Positions 17,678 through 26,273 of a stretch of 64,000 bases of DNA are shown here, in pieces. The notes beneath the pieces are model-generated. The model was not told where the DNA came from. It was given only the letters and a program-made list of their open reading frames with translations, and did no database searches. The stretch's first letter is position 1; each line of letters begins with the position of its first letter. This DNA is from G965197675 sp965197675 (GTDB lineage Bacteria; Chloroflexota; Dehalococcoidia; Plut-88900). The stretch covers positions 1,550,001 through 1,614,000 of the forward strand of contig OZ240221.1 in NCBI GenBank assembly GCA_965197675.1, written 5' to 3'. The translations under genes and the position numbers were made by a program.

Positions 17678-17881
17678 TTACATCTCCACAGCCGGCTTAT
17701 CGGAGCTGAGATACTTTTGCGGATCCTCGTCGAACACGTGCTTACAGCCGGGCGCGCAGAAGTAGTAGGTTTCGCCCCGGTATTCACTGGTGGCCCTGGG
17801 CTTGCTCTTTTCCACCATCATGTGACAGACCGGATCTTTGGCCGCGTCCGGCTTCTTTCTGAATAGGTCTAGTATCCCCAT
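17678..17881 (-). CDS. YHS-domain protein
   Basis: A 67-residue protein: an amphipathic start (MGILDLFRKK), then the YHS pattern AKDPVCHMMV with its Cys and YYFCAPGCKHVFDEDPQKYL with two more. YHS domains occur inside or next to copper P-type ATPases and are thought to bind metal. It is first in the operon, stop codon touching the copA start. GGGAGGAATCC precedes its ATG. Role as a copper chaperone or sensor is inference. Confidence 0.9.
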   Translation of the reverse strand: MGILDLFRKKPDAAKDPVCHMMVEKSKPRATSEYRGETYYFCAPGCKHVFDEDPQKYLSSDKPAVEM

Positions 17882-17900
17882 GGATTCCTCCCATGAATCA

Positions 17901-17930
17901 TAAATAGTGTAGTCCGGATTGTTTTGTCAA
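17901..17930 (-). promoter_or_regulatory. Promoter of the YHS-copA operon
   Basis: On the minus strand TTGACA (17930-17925), an 18-base spacer and TATTTA (17906-17901), 19 bases before the YHS start codon. The long spacer would suit activation by a MerR-type copper regulator, but no clear dyad is seen and no regulator gene is adjacent. Confidence 0.5.
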
Positions 17931-17975
17931 TGCGTGGGAGCTGGCAGTGGATAGGAGATGGGTTTGAGGGCCGTT

Positions 17976-18824
17976 CTATGCGGCGCCCTCGAAAATGGAA
18001 TGGAGGATATCGATGTTCTTTCTGTCGGGGCCGGTCTTTTCGAACCCGGGGACTTCCAGAAGGAAGGGAACGTCCCGAAAGGCTGGATGGGACATGATCA
18101 CCTCGAACCCTTCTCTGCCCATATGGCCCTCGCCGATGTTCTCGTGCCTGTCCACTCCACCGCCCAGAGGGATCTTTGAATCGTTGGCATGCACCGCCAC
18201 CAGGTTCTTGAACCCTATCTCCTTATCGAACTCCGACATCGCCTCTTCGATACCATCCCTGTTGGTGATGTCATATCCAGCGGCGAAGGTATGGGCGGTA
18301 TCTAGGCAGCACTTGACTCTGTCGTTGGATAGCTCTCCCATGACAGTTCCTATCTCGGTGAAACTGGCCCCTATGTGGTTTCCCATACCTGCTGCATTCT
18401 CTATAATCAGCCAGCTCTCTTCCGGCGTTTTCTCCAGGACGATGTTCATGGACGAGACAACCTGTGAAAGAACCCCATCGAAGCCCCTGCCCTTGTGGCT
18501 GCCAAGGTGGAAGATCACTCCGGAAGCCTCTATCTGGGACACCAACGTCATGTGAGCGACCAGTGAGTCGATGGCTTTACCCAGGTTTTCCTCGTTCTCA
18601 GTGCCTAGATTGATCAAGTACACCCCATGAAGAAAGACGGGGGAGATGCTGGCGGATTGGGCCTTTTCCTTGAAGGCCTCTATTCGCTCTTGGGGGTGTG
18701 GTTTATACCTCCAACCCTGAGGCGGAGATCCGAATATCTGTATCGTCTCGGCTCCTATCTCCTGGCCGTTAGGTATGGCGTTGTCCAGTCCGCCGGCAGT
18801 GGATACGTGGGATCCGATCTTCAT
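17976..18824 (-). CDS. nfo: Endonuclease IV (AP endonuclease)
   Basis: A 282-residue class II AP endonuclease of the base-excision repair pathway. The frame is open further upstream, but ATG 18824 with GAAAGGAG nine bases before it fits the family start MKIGSHVSTAGGL. Metal-binding stretches are visible: FLHGVYLINLGT, GVIFHLGSHKGRG, LIIENAAGMG, CCLDTAHTFAAGYD, VAVHANDSKIPLGGGVDRHENIGEG and FLLEVPG. Length is normal. It stands alone between the copper operon and repeat material; nothing shows its regulation. Confidence 0.95.
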   Translation of the reverse strand: MKIGSHVSTAGGLDNAIPNGQEIGAETIQIFGSPPQGWRYKPHPQERIEAFKEKAQSASISPVFLHGVYLINLGTENEENLGKAIDSLVAHMTLVSQIEASGVIFHLGSHKGRGFDGVLSQVVSSMNIVLEKTPEESWLIIENAAGMGNHIGASFTEIGTVMGELSNDRVKCCLDTAHTFAAGYDITNRDGIEEAMSEFDKEIGFKNLVAVHANDSKIPLGGGVDRHENIGEGHMGREGFEVIMSHPAFRDVPFLLEVPGFEKTGPDRKNIDILHSIFEGAA

Positions 18825-18963
18825 CGTGTGGCTCCTTTCATCGGAGACGCACATTATAAGGTAACGGAAGGATGGGGGGAAGGAGACAGGGTCACCAAAA
18901 TCCACCTCCTGGAGCCTAACTAGCCCGCTCATGGCGAACGCCTTGTAGTCTACGGGCATGAGG

Positions 18964-19068
18964 TATCTCCGCTCACATGGTTCCCTTCGGTATACTCAGG
19001 ATAAACTCTAAGCTCACCATGAGCGGGAGGCAAAAGAAACATCCGCTTACCCTGAGCTAGTCGAAGGG
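18964..19068 (+). repeat. About 105-bp sub-module also found in copy A
   Basis: Close copy, in opposite orientation, of 5898-6006. It ends with CCCTGAGCTAGTCGAAGGG, the same motif that was the target of the IS at 19741. Motifs of the type TTCGACAAGCTCAGG are dispersed here (5908, 19408). Confidence 0.75.
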
Positions 19069-19100
19069 CATGAGTGGAGGCCAAAATAAACATCCCGTCA

Positions 19101-19121
19101 TTCCCGTGCCTGACACGGGAA
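19101..19121 (+). repeat. Palindromic intergenic repeat
   Basis: TTCCCGTG and CACGGGAA pair across CCTGA. The flanking CGTCA...TCCAGGG resembles a repeat that I know to be scattered in many bacterial genomes; its function is unknown. Confidence 0.55.
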
Positions 19122-19488
19122 TCCAGGGCTAGCACCTAGCTCGTTGTGCCGCGTAGCTATATATGAAATGAGAACCTACGTGCTATAATGCAAATACTCA
19201 GCTCGTTTACAAGGAGGTATCACCCCTATCTCTCACAGAGGCCATCGCCCAAGTGCAGGCGCCCCCAAGGACACCCTGAACGGACTCAAACACAGGCGGA
19301 ACTCTCGCCGGTTCCAAGAGCTTGTCATTCTGAGCGAAGCGAAGAATCTGGAGCGGGAGACCCCGCCCGGGGTCGGGGCGCTGGCAAGGGGCTTGGAGCC
19401 TGTCCTCAGCTTGTCGAAGGAGGATGTGCCCCCACATACAAAAACACACCGGGGCGGGTGGGCCCAACCCAAAGCTGATGAAAAACTC

Positions 19489-19622
19489 AATCAAGTTATA
19501 ACGACATCTTCGTGCCTGGGAGACCCGTAAAACAAAACTTTTTTTACAAATCAATCAAGTTTGAACGGGGACCAGAAAATTCAATCAAGTTTCAAAGCTA
19601 AACAAAGAAAAACAATCAAGTT
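19489..19622 (+). repeat. Iteron-like AATCAAGTT boxes
   Basis: Four copies of AATCAAGTT start at 19489, 19553, 19583 and 19614; the last three are 30-31 bases apart, about three helical turns. In copy A two exact boxes (5689-5697, 5719-5727, minus strand) and one degenerate box remain. A run of seven Ts lies between boxes one and two. Confidence 0.6.
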
Positions 19623-19665
19623 GCCACGCACAAGCCCAGTCGGGTTATAGTGCAGGGCCATCGCA

Positions 19666-19693
19666 TTTCGGCCAAAACCGGCTTTGGCCGAAA
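19666..19693 (+). repeat. Strong hairpin inside repeat copy B
   Basis: TTTCGGCCAAA and TTTGGCCGAAA form a perfect 11-bp stem around a 6-base loop. The equivalent site in copy A (about 5621-5645) keeps CGGCCAAA and TTTTGGCC but has mismatches. No T tract follows. Confidence 0.7.
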
Positions 19694-19740
19694 TCCCACC
19701 CCGCCCGTCTGGTGGCGCCATATCCGCTCACCCTGAGCTA

Positions 19741-20553
19741 AGGCCTGTTAACACTAACGTAGTGCATCGATAATGAACCCGAATAGGATGAATCCCAGGA
19801 AGAGTACGTCGAGCTTGTCAAAGCGAGAGAAGATGCGGCGAAATCCCTTCAGCCGACGGAATAGCCGCTCGATTTCGTTGCGCTTCTTGTATATCTCCCG
19901 GTCGTATTCCCAAGGGTCAATCCGGCTCTTCAGCGGCGGAACGACAGGTGTGAACCCCAGCGCTAACGCCAACTGGCGGGTCTCGTTTCCCTCGTATGCC
20001 CGGTCCATCAGCAGAGACGGGTTCCCATGCTGAGGCCCCAGATGGTGCAGCAGCTTGCGCCCTTCCGGCGCGTCGTGGGCCTGTCCTGGAGAGAGGGAAA
20101 AGGTTATAGCTGTTCGAGCATCCGCGGCAACCATATGAATCTTGGTGGTCCAGCCGCCGCGGGACTTGCCGATGGACTGGGGTCCGTTTTTTTTAACGCA
20201 CCCGTGCCGTCGGGATGCACCTTGACGGTAGTGCTGTCCATCGAAACCGCCTCCAGCTTGATGCGCACCATCTGTTCCTTCTGGAGGTGTTCGAATATCC
20301 GGTCCAGTACGCCGCTCTTGGACCGGCGGTTCATGCGGGTGTAGATGGTATGCCAGTTGCCAAACCGGGCCGGCAACCCCCGCCATTTGCAACCATGCTC
20401 GGCGACGTACAAGATTGCGTTGAGCACTCGCAGGTTCGAAAGGCTGACATTGCCCCGCTGCACTGGGAGATGGGGCGCGATACGTTGAAACTGGACTTCG
20501 GTTATTTCCATGCCAGAATTGTATCATAATTCAACTCATAGTGTTAACAGGCC
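19741..20553 (-). mobile_element. IS5-family insertion sequence, 813 bp
   Basis: The ends are inverted: AGGCCTGTTAACACTA on the left and TAGTGTTAACAGGCC on the right. CTA stands on both sides (19738-19740 and 20554-20556) and probably is the target duplication. The uninterrupted target CCCTGAGCTAGTCGAAGGG is seen at 19058-19076, which confirms the ends. The element sits inside dispersed repeat copy B. Its transposase is read from two overlapping frames, as is usual in some IS5 groups. Confidence 0.92.
19754..20511 (-). CDS. IS5-family transposase, two frames joined by a probable -1 frameshift
   Basis: OrfA (ATG 20511 to a stop at 20104) encodes the N-terminal DUF4096-like helix-turn-helix (LRVLNAILYVAEHGCKWRGLP) and the first catalytic Asp (SMDSTTVKVHPDGTGA). 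OrfB continues in the -1 frame after the A8 run at 20194-20187 (minus strand): GPQSIGKSRGGWTTKIH, LLMDRAYEGN (second Asp) and YKKRNEIERLFRRLK (Glu), ending at 19754. This gives a DDE enzyme of about 250 residues when the frames are fused. The A8 tract at the junction is a typical slippery site, so the element looks intact and potentially active. Nothing in it suggests passenger genes. Confidence 0.9.
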
Positions 20554-20635
20554 CTAGTCGAAGGGTGCCTGCGCTAGCGAAAGCCGGAAAAACGACTGAC
20601 GGTGTACCCGCTAGCTCAAGATGCGATTGCCGTGG

Positions 20636-21355
20636 TCAGCTGGTAGAGGGCGGGCGTTCGCCGTAGAGGATGGCCGAACCCAAATGCTTCCATACGATGT
20701 CCACCTTCGAGAAACCGGTTTTGCGCATCCACGTGATGTACTCATCTATGGTTGCGAGAGAGCTTCCAGTGTGATGTTCAGGTGAGAACTCCTCCTCGAT
20801 CGACTCCTGATCAAAGCCCTGAGCCTCGAACTCCCTCTTTCGAAGGTCCTCATACATCTCGGCCAACTCATCCGTGCCGGGGGAGAATCGGTCACCCAAT
20901 ATGAGACGACCGCCGGGTTTCAGCAATGGATATAGACGGTATATTAGTCTGGGCTTGTCGCGGTGATTAATGTGATGAATGGTGTTTACGGTGACTGCGA
21001 CGTCGTATTGCCCTGCAGGTATGTCTACAGTGATGTCCCTCTGGTATATCTGAACTCGATCTCGGTAAGGCCTGAGCTTCTCGCGGGCAACCTCCAACAT
21101 CTTGTCGGAGATGTCGTATCCGTCTAGTTCAAGGGAAGGGAACTGATCTAATATCAGAGCGGTCAGGCTTCCGGTTCCCACCCCCAACTCCAATACGCGC
21201 CCTTCCGCCGGTGGGGACGCACCTATTAGAGTTAAGACCATCCCTTGCAGCCCTTGGAAAGAGTGGGACTTATTGAATATGGACTTATCGTACTCGGACG
21301 CTTCATCGTCGAAGTTAGTCCGATTCAGTTCACTCATGCTCTGACGATTAGCCAT
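20636..21355 (-). CDS. Class I SAM-dependent methyltransferase
   Basis: A 239-residue cytosolic protein. Motif I is RVLELGVGTGSLTALIL, motif II LELDGYDISDKMLEVAREKL, then YDVAVTVNTIHHI and LLKPGGRLILGDRF, the standard Rossmann methyltransferase order. The last 60 residues (EEEFSPEHHTGSSLATIDEYITWMRKTGFSKVDIVWKHL) resemble the end of methyltransferases of tRNA-cmo5U or small-molecule type. The acceptor substrate is unknown. It follows the acyl-CoA dehydrogenase gene by 12 bases on the same strand, so the two are probably cotranscribed. A second in-frame ATG (21337, MSELNRTNF) is an alternative start. Confidence 0.88.
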   Translation of the reverse strand: MANRQSMSELNRTNFDDEASEYDKSIFNKSHSFQGLQGMVLTLIGASPPAEGRVLELGVGTGSLTALILDQFPSLELDGYDISDKMLEVAREKLRPYRDRVQIYQRDITVDIPAGQYDVAVTVNTIHHINHRDKPRLIYRLYPLLKPGGRLILGDRFSPGTDELAEMYEDLRKREFEAQGFDQESIEEEFSPEHHTGSSLATIDEYITWMRKTGFSKVDIVWKHLGSAILYGERPPSTS

Positions 21356-21367
21356 GACCTATGTTGC

Positions 21368-22516
21368 CTAAACGCCTGTGTTCAAAAGGTCCCGAGCTAT
21401 GACCAATCTCTGGATCTCCGAGGTCCCTTCGTATATCTCGGTTATCTTGGCATCCCGATAGTATCGCTCTACGGGGTTCTCCTTGAAGTATCCGTACCCG
21501 CCATGAATTTGGATGGCCTTGGAGGTAGCGAACGCCGCAACCTCGCTGGCGAACAGCTTGGCCATGGCTGCTTCTCTGCTAAAGGGCATTCCCTGGTTCT
21601 TCAGGTCTGCGGCTTGGTAAGTGAGAAGTCGGGCGGCGCTTATCTGGGTTGCCATATCGGCCAGCATCCACTGGATAGCTTGGAACTCCGAGATGGATTT
21701 GCCGAATTGCTGTCTCTGTTGCGAATAGCGGAGGGAGGCGTCCAGGGCGGAGTGGGCTATGCCTACTGCCTGGGCAGCTATGGCTATTCGACTGCCATCG
21801 ATGACGGAAAGGGCTATCTTCATACCCTTCCCCTCTTCATCGATCCTGCTTTCGGTGGGTATCTGGCAGTCCTCGAAAAACAGCTCTGCTGTGGAAGAGC
21901 CTCGCACTCCCATCTTGCCTTTCTCATTGCGTACGGTGAAACCCGGGGTGTTCTTCTCCACTATGAAGGCGGTGATCCCTTTCCCTCCTCGTGTACGGTC
22001 TACAGTTGCGAATATCACCAAAGTATCGGCTACATCGCCGTTAGTTATAAAGGTCTTATTCCCGTTCAACACATAGCTGTTGTTATGGGGAAGAGCGTTG
22101 GTACGAAGAGAAGCTATGTCGCTGCCTGCACCCGGCTCCGAGAGTCCGAAGGCGGCCAGCTTCTTACCCTGGGCCAGCGGAGTGAGGTATTTCTTCTTCT
22201 GCGCCTCGTTACCGAAGGTCTGGACAGTTTGGGAAGCCAGGGATAGAGAGGCAATGTATGTGACACTGGTGGACGCGCAAGCCCTTGCCAGTTCCTCGGC
22301 CACTATGGCTAGTTCAAGATAGCCTCCTCCGTGACCACCGTATTGGGGGTCTATGGTGATCCCCATGAGGCCCAGGCCCCCCATTTTTTGAATGCTCTCC
22401 CAGGGAAACTCCTCGTCCTCGTCAATCCGGGCCGCTAGGGGTTCGATCTCCTTCTTGGCGAAGTCACGCACGTTGGTTCTGAGGAGTTTCTGCTCTTCCG
22501 TTAGAGAAAAATTCAT
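21368..22516 (-). CDS. Acyl-CoA dehydrogenase
   Basis: A 382-residue flavoenzyme oxidising an acyl-CoA to the 2-enoyl-CoA, passing electrons to ETF. Recognised stretches: FGLSEPGAGSD and GNKTFITNG (FAD and substrate site), the middle beta-domain with KMGVRGSSTAELFFEDC, RQQFGKSISEFQAIQWMLADM, and the C-terminal IHGGYGYFKENPVERYYRDAKITEIYEGTSEIQR, in which the Glu of IYEGTSEIQ is the catalytic base of the short/branched-chain group. Length is normal. Chain-length preference cannot be decided. ETF genes are not in the window. Confidence 0.95.
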   Translation of the reverse strand: MNFSLTEEQKLLRTNVRDFAKKEIEPLAARIDEDEEFPWESIQKMGGLGLMGITIDPQYGGHGGGYLELAIVAEELARACASTSVTYIASLSLASQTVQTFGNEAQKKKYLTPLAQGKKLAAFGLSEPGAGSDIASLRTNALPHNNSYVLNGNKTFITNGDVADTLVIFATVDRTRGGKGITAFIVEKNTPGFTVRNEKGKMGVRGSSTAELFFEDCQIPTESRIDEEGKGMKIALSVIDGSRIAIAAQAVGIAHSALDASLRYSQQRQQFGKSISEFQAIQWMLADMATQISAARLLTYQAADLKNQGMPFSREAAMAKLFASEVAAFATSKAIQIHGGYGYFKENPVERYYRDAKITEIYEGTSEIQRLVIARDLLNTGV

Positions 22517-23175
22517 GCCATCTCCAAACTAACCTCGTGGTCTTGTATCTATGATAGACACTGCAAGTGTAGGTTTTGATTGCATTGCGTGTCAAAGGGT
22601 TTTAGTCGAGATCTTGGTGCTCTTATGGCGTCCGACATTCTCTGGCTCCTTTTTCCTCGGAAGTGAAGGCCCGGGCAGTCCCCTCTCCCCGCTCCACCCA
22701 GCATCCCTGCGCTTGGCACAGGAACCAGGAGGTGTTACCCCCCACACCGCTCTTAACATACAAGGGGAGGGGGTTGCACGTAGGGGATGTTCCCCCTCGC
22801 CCCCACCCACCTGGGTAAGTAGAAATATCTCGTTGGTGCTTGCTCAGTAAAATGCGGTTGCCCTGTCCGCCGAGCACATTCTCTGAAACAACCTCTCGCA
22901 ACGTGGTAGAATACCATTTGTGGCAGAACGCCTTTGAGGGGGGACTGACGCGGTGATGCAGTAGGTTACTCAGACAAGAGAGGGAGATGCGGGGTTGTGG
23001 AGATAGCCAGCATCGCTCGGTTAGTATTGTCTCTGTGGACGCCTTCAGGCGATTCACCTGACTCTGTCTCCAATCCCGATCTTCGCAAAGCAGGGCTGCG
23101 CGCCGCGATTTGGACGTGTTGCGTCGGGCGGCCTAAGCCTGGCTAGGACTCATATAGAGTAGAGGCATTGCCAAG
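22517..23175. other. Gene-free stretch
   Basis: No frame with coding character. A C-rich segment (about 22670-22810) contains CCCTCTCCCCGCTCCACCCA and GGGGAGGGGG and looks like an intergenic repeat. AAAATGCGGTTGCCCTG at 22850-22866 resembles AAATGCGATTGCCCTG in copy A at 5643, suggesting another fragment of the dispersed repeat. Confidence 0.5.
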
Positions 23176-26100
23176 TTGAGTCTGACGACAAAGATACTGG
23201 CGACTACGTTCATGAGCATCGCCTTGGTTGCGCTCATCATCGCATACGGCCCTACAACGGAGGCCCAGACGTCCGGGTCCATAGACATATCTGGTCTGGG
23301 CACTTCTATGGAGGAGGGGGATGACGACTCCTTCACGGTGAGGGCCTCCAATCTGGATTCACTTCAGAGCTACTCCATCCGGGTCACGACGAGCAACCGC
23401 GACATCGGGTTCAACAGCTCATGTTCCTCCACCTTTAAAAGCGCCACAGTGCCCTTTGGCAGCACGTCGTACAGCACGAGCTTCACGCTGTACGGGTGCG
23501 ACACGTCCGGCGGGACGGTAACGGCGAACCTGCTTCGCAGCTCGCGTTTCGGAAGCGAGACCGTAGATACCGACTCTCAGTTCGTGAGTGTAACCGCACC
23601 CACACCCACACCTCCACCTCCACCTACACCCACACCCACACCGACACCTCCGCCCCCGCCTCCACCCCCAGACTCAGACCCTGAGATAGACATATCCGGT
23701 CTGGTCAGGTCCATGAAGAGAGGACTGAGCGACGGCTTTACGGTGAGGGCCTCGGACCTGGATTCATCTCAGAGCTACTCCATCCGGGTCACGACGAGCA
23801 ACAGCGGCATCGGGTTCAACAGCTCATGTTCGGACCGGCAGGAGGACGCAACGGCACCCTCGGGCAGCACGTCGTACAGCACGAGCTTCACGCTGTACGG
23901 GTGTGCAGTTTCCGACGGGATGATGACGGCGACCCTGCTTCGCAGCTCGCGTTTTGGGACCGTGACCGTAGATACCGACTCCCAGTCCGTAAGCGTGACA
24001 GCGGAGTCTATAACAATATCCGGTCTGGTCAGCTCCATGGATGTAGGGGATAGCGACGGCTTTACGGTGAGGGCCTCCGAGCTGGATTCAGCCCAGGACT
24101 ACTCCATCGAGATCACGACGAGCAACAGAGCAAGCCCCAGATTAGTGGATAGCATCTTCAACATTGGGTTCAACAGCTCGTGTTCCGACACGTCTGAAAC
24201 TGCAACGGTACCCGATAGACGCACCTCGTACAACGCGAGCTTCACGCTGCACGGGTGCAACCCCCCAGCGGAGTGGTAACAGCAAACCTGCTTCGCGAAG
24301 GCACGAATGTCGATTCCACCGAGGAGGGTGTAACGGTAAGTGAACGTCCTACGGTTCCAGAGATAACCATTTCCCGTCTGGGACCGTCGTCCATAGACGA
24401 AGGTCAGTCGGCCAGGTTCATAATTAGTGCGAGCCCGGCTCCGTCGTCCAACTTGGTCGTCAATATAGACGTGGACGAAACAGGGTCTTTCATCATCGGC
24501 ACTCCGCCGTCCAGCGTGACCATCAGCGGAGGCAGCAGCTCTTACACTCTCAGCTTGCCGACGGATGACGACTTGGTGGATGAACCCGATGGAGAGATTG
24601 AGGTCACCATAGAGTCTGACACGGTCTACAGGGTCGGCGCTCCGTCTTCTGCCAGCGTGGATGTAGAAGACGACGACCCATTCCCGCCGTCTAACGTTCC
24701 CCCAACAGTTGCTTCGCAGATATCCGACAAGACCTTCACGGTAGGGGACGCCGCCACGACCATTGTGCTAGAGGACAAGTTCAGCGATGCGGATGGCGAT
24801 ACCTTGCGGTACACCGCCATCTCGTCGCAGCCCGGCGTAGCAACTGCGAGTGTGCCTGTGACTGGGAGTAGCTTGACGCTTACACCCGTGGCCGCGGGCA
24901 CTGCTACCATAACGGTGACAGCCCGTGATCGCCCCCCTCGCGTTCCAGGCGGCTTAAGCGTATCCCAGAGCTTCGACGTTACGGTTCGTCCCTCCACGTC
25001 CACCATAACGATCGCTCGCCATAGCTCCACCCCGTTAACCGTAACCGAGGGCCAGAGCATACAGTTCACACTGACCGCAAGCTCCGCGCCGGCGGCAGCT
25101 CTTACAGTGAACGTCAGCGTCACCCAGGCAGGCTCGTTCCTCACCGGCACGCCGCCTTCCCAGACAACCATCGCCAGTGGAAGCACGACAGCGGACCTCA
25201 TCCTACAGACGGAGGATGACACCGTTGACGAAATGACCGGGACCGTAACAGCAACTGTCCTAACCGATACTGGTTATAAAGTAGGAAGTCCGTCCTCCAC
25301 AGGCGTAATCGTCTTGGACGACGACAAGCCAGCCAAGCCCTCCAATTTCCGAATCAACGGGCATTTGGAAGACGGCGAAGTGACCATGCGCTGGTACACC
25401 AACCCAGAAGCGAATGAATACCAAGTGCAATATCAAGAATTGGACTGCAAGGAAGGCGAACTCGCCTGCGACACTGTTGGGGACTGGGTGATGACCACCG
25501 GCAATGCTTCCGGCAGCGGCAGCGCCAAAGAGGCGACCTTAGGGGGGCTGTCTAGGTTTACGGTCTACCAGGTTCAGGTGAAAGCGGTTGCAGTAGACGC
25601 ATCCGACGAGTGGTCCGACATTACTCTTGTATGGCCAACCTCGGAAACCGTCACGGTGTCCGGCACTTCGGTAGCTTCAACGCCTCTGCACAACTACGTG
25701 GCAGACGGGACGTATACTTACCAGTTGTGCGATCCGGCCGTTGCTCCCCAAGGAGTGTTAGATCCCGTTCCCGTACCAGATTGGTTTGACGCAGACGCGG
25801 TTTTTCGAGCCTCGCAAGAATGGCAGAACCGGGTAGTGTGGTCGCTGGGTGCTTCCGGCAATATCATCAAGATAGTTAACAACGGCACCGTCAGTGATTG
25901 TAGGGGAGGGCTAGGGAATCGCAGCATCAACCTAGTCATGTTTCTGAGCCCGAAAGGTGCAGATCGACACTGCGGGGACGATGTAAAGGGGTGCATTGCT
26001 GTTGACCCCGGCAATATGAATAGGCCGTCCAATTGGACAACCATCGTCCTACGAGCTGATGAAACGGTTATGACTGAACCAATCGGTAGCTGCATCAGGG

Positions 26101-26261
26101 GCCATGTCACCGCCGTTCACGAATTCGGGCACGGCGTCGGAGGTGTTCATCATAATTCTTTGCAAGAATCAATTATGTCGGCGAACCGCAGACCCGACCT
26201 GTGTGCACCTACTATATACGACGAGGTTCCGGTTATGGGCAATTACCAGTCAAGGCAATAA
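23176..26261 (+). CDS. Secreted multidomain metzincin-like metalloprotease, frameshifted at a C6 run
   Basis: Two frames join into about 1,028 residues if one C is added to the run 24261-24266: the first frame ends CNPPAEW*, the second continues SGVVTANLLREGT as in the sister repeats. Order: TTG start and signal peptide (KILATTFMSIALVALIIAYG); three repeats of about 100 residues (ISGL...FTVRAS.LDS...SYSTSFTL.GC), the first two separated by a Pro/Thr-rich linker; two Calx-beta-like segments around a cadherin/Ig-like one (AGTATITVTARD); a fibronectin-III-like module (EVTMRWYTNPEANEYQVQYQ); and a C-terminal catalytic domain with HEFGHGVGGVHH, an exact HExxHxxGxxH zinc site at 26118-26150, plus SIMSA as a possible Met-turn. 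It should act outside the cell on proteins. The LRR lipoprotein gene follows 12 bases later. Frameshift by error, decay or phase variation is unresolved. Confidence 0.8.
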
Positions 26262-26273
26262 CGGGAGGCAACA

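Larger units (their letters stand above)
19142..20625 (+). repeat. Dispersed non-coding repeat, copy B (split by an IS)
   Basis: Counterpart of copy A, inverted relative to it. It begins with GTTGTGCCGCG and runs to 19740, is interrupted by the IS, and resumes at 20554 (GCGAAAGCC...ACGACTGACGGTG...CAAGATGCGATTG). It contains an extended -10-like TGCTATAAT at 19178-19186 on the plus strand, a Shine-Dalgarno-like AAGGAGG without a start codon, four AATCAAGTT boxes, and an 11-bp stem at 19666-19693. The insert CATTCTGAGCGAAGCGAAGA at about 19324 is absent from copy A. No protein is supported. Confidence 0.85.

Noticed and set aside
18020..18050. TTCGAACCC-like sequence suggesting a tRNA T-arm
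   Set aside because: It is inside nfo and no acceptor, D or anticodon stems can be drawn around it.
19188..19478. A 96-codon frame in repeat copy B, similar to a minus-strand frame in copy A (MQIL...TRRYHP)
   Set aside because: The ATG overlaps the -10 box, no ribosome site precedes it, the frame is not kept beyond the shared DNA blocks, and the similarity follows DNA similarity in all frames.
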